From an uncultured Marmoricola sp. (GTDB lineage: Bacteria; Actinomycetota; Actinomycetes; Propionibacteriales; Nocardioidaceae), in assembly GCA_937868455.1 (NCBI GenBank), contig CALMMO010000383.1, positions 1-8,635 on the forward strand: DNA of 8,635 nucleotides. The letters are read 5' to 3'. Each line of letters begins with the position of its first letter. Positions within the stretch are counted from its first letter, which is position 1. Below the pieces are notes generated by a model, which worked only from the letters and a program-made list of their open reading frames with translations, did no database searches and was not told the origin of the DNA. Below are positions 7,523 to 8,635 of this stretch, piece after piece. Position numbers and translations under genes: made by a program.

Positions 7523-8488
7523 ATGAGCCTCGAAGGTTTGGACCTGCTGACCGTCGGACGGGTTGGGGTTGATCTCTATCCCCAACAGACCGGCCCGCTT
7601 TCGCAAGTGCGGACTTTCGAGAAGTTCTTGGGCGGCACGGCGACCAACGTCGCTGTGGGTGCCTCGCGGCTAGGTCGCAAGAGCGCGGTGTTAACCAAGG
7701 TTGGTGCCGACGGATTTGGGGAGTACGTCCGAGAAGCACTCCTTGGCTTCGGCGTCTCCACCGAGTACGTCGGCACCTCACCTGAACTGCTGACACCCAT
7801 CGTCTTCTGCGAACTCAATCCGCCTGAAGACCCGCCGCTGTTGTTCTATCGGCGGCCGATGGCACCAGACCTCACACTGACCAGTCAGGACGTGCCCTGG
7901 GACGTGGTGCGCGACGTGCCCATCTTGTGGGTCACGGGCACCGGCGTCAGCGTGGAACCGGCTCGCTCCACCCAACTGGAGATGCTGGCCAAGCGTCCTC
8001 GGGCTCACGCTCGCGAGGGTCGCTGGACGATCTTGGATCTCGATTGGCGTGAGATGTTCTGGCCGACTCCGCAGCAAGCGCGTGCTGAGTACGACGCGAT
8101 GCTCGACCACGTCACCGTGGCCGTGGGCAACCGTGCCGAGGTTGAAGTGGCTGTGGGAACGAGCGACCCGCATGAGGCGGCCAGCAGACTGCTGGAGCGC
8201 GGCCTTGAACTCGCAGTCGTGAAGATGGGTGCGCAGGGGGTGTTGGTTGCCACTCCTGAGGGCAGCACGGTGGTCCCGCCGCACCGGGTCGAAGTGGTGT
8301 GCGGCCTCGGTTCAGGTGATGCCTTCGGTGCGGCCTTGGTGCACGGTCTGCTTGCCGGATGGGACCCGGTTCGTTGCGCGCAGTACGCCAATGCCGCTGG
8401 CGCGATCGTCGCCTCGCGGCTGGCCTGTGCCGACGCGATGCCCACGATTGCTGAACTCGATGCACTGGTAGAGGGAGCACAGACGTGA
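7523..8488 (+). CDS. iolC: 5-dehydro-2-deoxygluconokinase (PfkB family)
   Basis: This enzyme phosphorylates 5-dehydro-2-deoxy-D-gluconate with ATP to the 6-phosphate in the cytoplasm, the step before aldol cleavage. It has 321 residues and a PfkB/ribokinase fold. TVGRVGVDLYPQQ at 10-22 is the usual IolC opening, FLGGTATNVAVGASRLG at 35-51 is PfkB signature 1, and GLGSGDAFGAAL at 261-272 is PfkB signature 2, with Asp266 as catalytic base in the anion hole. VVKMGAQGVLV at 232-242 precedes it as in other PfkB kinases. The protein ends after the kinase domain, without the C-terminal DUF2090 extension fused to IolC in many proteobacteria; a separate gene for such a domain seems to follow. The start lies 3 nt after the iolA stop with only a weak ribosome site, so coupling is likely. 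The stop overlaps the next GTG (GTGA). Confidence 0.93.
   Translation: MSLEGLDLLTVGRVGVDLYPQQTGPLSQVRTFEKFLGGTATNVAVGASRLGRKSAVLTKVGADGFGEYVREALLGFGVSTEYVGTSPELLTPIVFCELNPPEDPPLLFYRRPMAPDLTLTSQDVPWDVVRDVPILWVTGTGVSVEPARSTQLEMLAKRPRAHAREGRWTILDLDWREMFWPTPQQARAEYDAMLDHVTVAVGNRAEVEVAVGTSDPHEAASRLLERGLELAVVKMGAQGVLVATPEGSTVVPPHRVEVVCGLGSGDAFGAALVHGLLAGWDPVRCAQYANAAGAIVASRLACADAMPTIAELDALVEGAQT
8471..8477 (+). promoter_or_regulatory. Ribosome binding site supporting the GTG start of the last gene
   Basis: GAGGGAG lies 7 nt before GTG 8485, within the final codons of iolC. No ATG occurs nearby in that frame, so this site is what supports the GTG start and the GTGA overlap. Confidence 0.7.
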
Positions 8489-8635
8489 CCGCAACTCGGC
8501 TCAGCGATGAGCAATGGGCCACCCTGCTCAACACCCGGGCTAAGACTCCGGGTGCCGTGGCCGCTGCCTACGCAGCTCGTCGTCGAGCACCTGCTTTGCT
8601 CTCGGCGAAGGACTCGCTCTTCTTGGTGGCTGCCG
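8485..8635 (+). CDS. Aldolase-like TIM-barrel protein of the Cgl0158/DUF2090 type (5' part only)
   Basis: The window ends after 50 codons of an open frame that starts at GTG 8485, overlapping the iolC stop. The visible peptide contains AVAAAYAARRRAPALLSAKD at 24-43 followed by LFLVAA at 45-50. This matches how I remember actinobacterial Cgl0158-family (beta/alpha)8-barrel proteins starting, where the next residues would be Asp-His-Pro-Ala-Arg-Gly. These genes commonly sit directly after iolC. They are thought to act as, or resemble, the aldolase that splits 5-dehydro-2-deoxygluconate 6-phosphate into dihydroxyacetone phosphate and malonate semialdehyde. The identification rests on a short N-terminus plus position. 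Any other iol gene (for example iolB) is possible but less consistent with this sequence. Confidence 0.65.
   Translation, partial: MTATRLSDEQWATLLNTRAKTPGAVAAAYAARRRAPALLSAKDSLFLVAA

Noticed and set aside
7778..8514. Several minus-strand open frames of 140-169 codons opposite iolC
   Set aside because: They overlap each other and the well-supported iolC gene, and their translations are rich in Arg, Ser and Pro in the manner of codon shadows.

Overview
The window is a single, densely packed, plus-strand catabolic gene cluster for myo-inositol (or related cyclitol) uptake and breakdown. The organism is most likely an actinomycete (Actinomycetota). Evidence for this is the moderately high G+C, the GTG start and four-base stop/start overlaps, strong purine-rich ribosome sites, and the actinobacterial forms of the enzymes: a free-standing PfkB kinase IolC followed at once by a separate aldolase-like protein, and an IolE-type TIM-barrel protein beginning near 'APISWGLCEVPGWGYQL'. 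I cannot name a genus.

Layout. Bases 1-66 are a leader, perhaps including the last codons of an upstream gene. A first block (67-5083) holds an ABC sugar permease, its single-domain ATPase, a Gfo/Idh/MocA oxidoreductase related in architecture to levoglucosan dehydrogenase, a clear inositol 2-dehydrogenase (IolG), and an RmlD-like extended SDR of unknown substrate. Then comes the only real intergenic gap (5084-5144). It carries a perfect 8-bp inverted repeat with a 6-nt spacer overlapping a plausible promoter, followed by a doubled Shine-Dalgarno sequence. A second block (5145-8635, running off the end) holds an inosose dehydratase-like protein (IolE), methylmalonate-semialdehyde dehydrogenase (IolA/MmsA), 5-dehydro-2-deoxygluconokinase (IolC) and the first 50 codons of a Cgl0158/DUF2090-type aldolase-like gene.

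How the genes work together. The permease and ATPase import the cyclitol, presumably with a binding protein encoded upstream. IolG oxidises inositol to the 2-keto form (inosose) and IolE dehydrates it. IolD and IolB, not in this window and expected nearby, would open and isomerise the ring. IolC phosphorylates 5-dehydro-2-deoxygluconate, an aldolase splits it, and IolA/MmsA converts malonate semialdehyde to acetyl-CoA. The extra Gfo dehydrogenase and the SDR suggest that the organism also feeds other inositol stereoisomers or derivatives into this route; that part is inference.

No RNA genes, mobile elements, CRISPR arrays or broken genes were seen. Most of the window is a recognisable pathway. 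The parts that deserve a second look are the SDR, the second Gfo dehydrogenase and the 5088-5109 operator-like palindrome.
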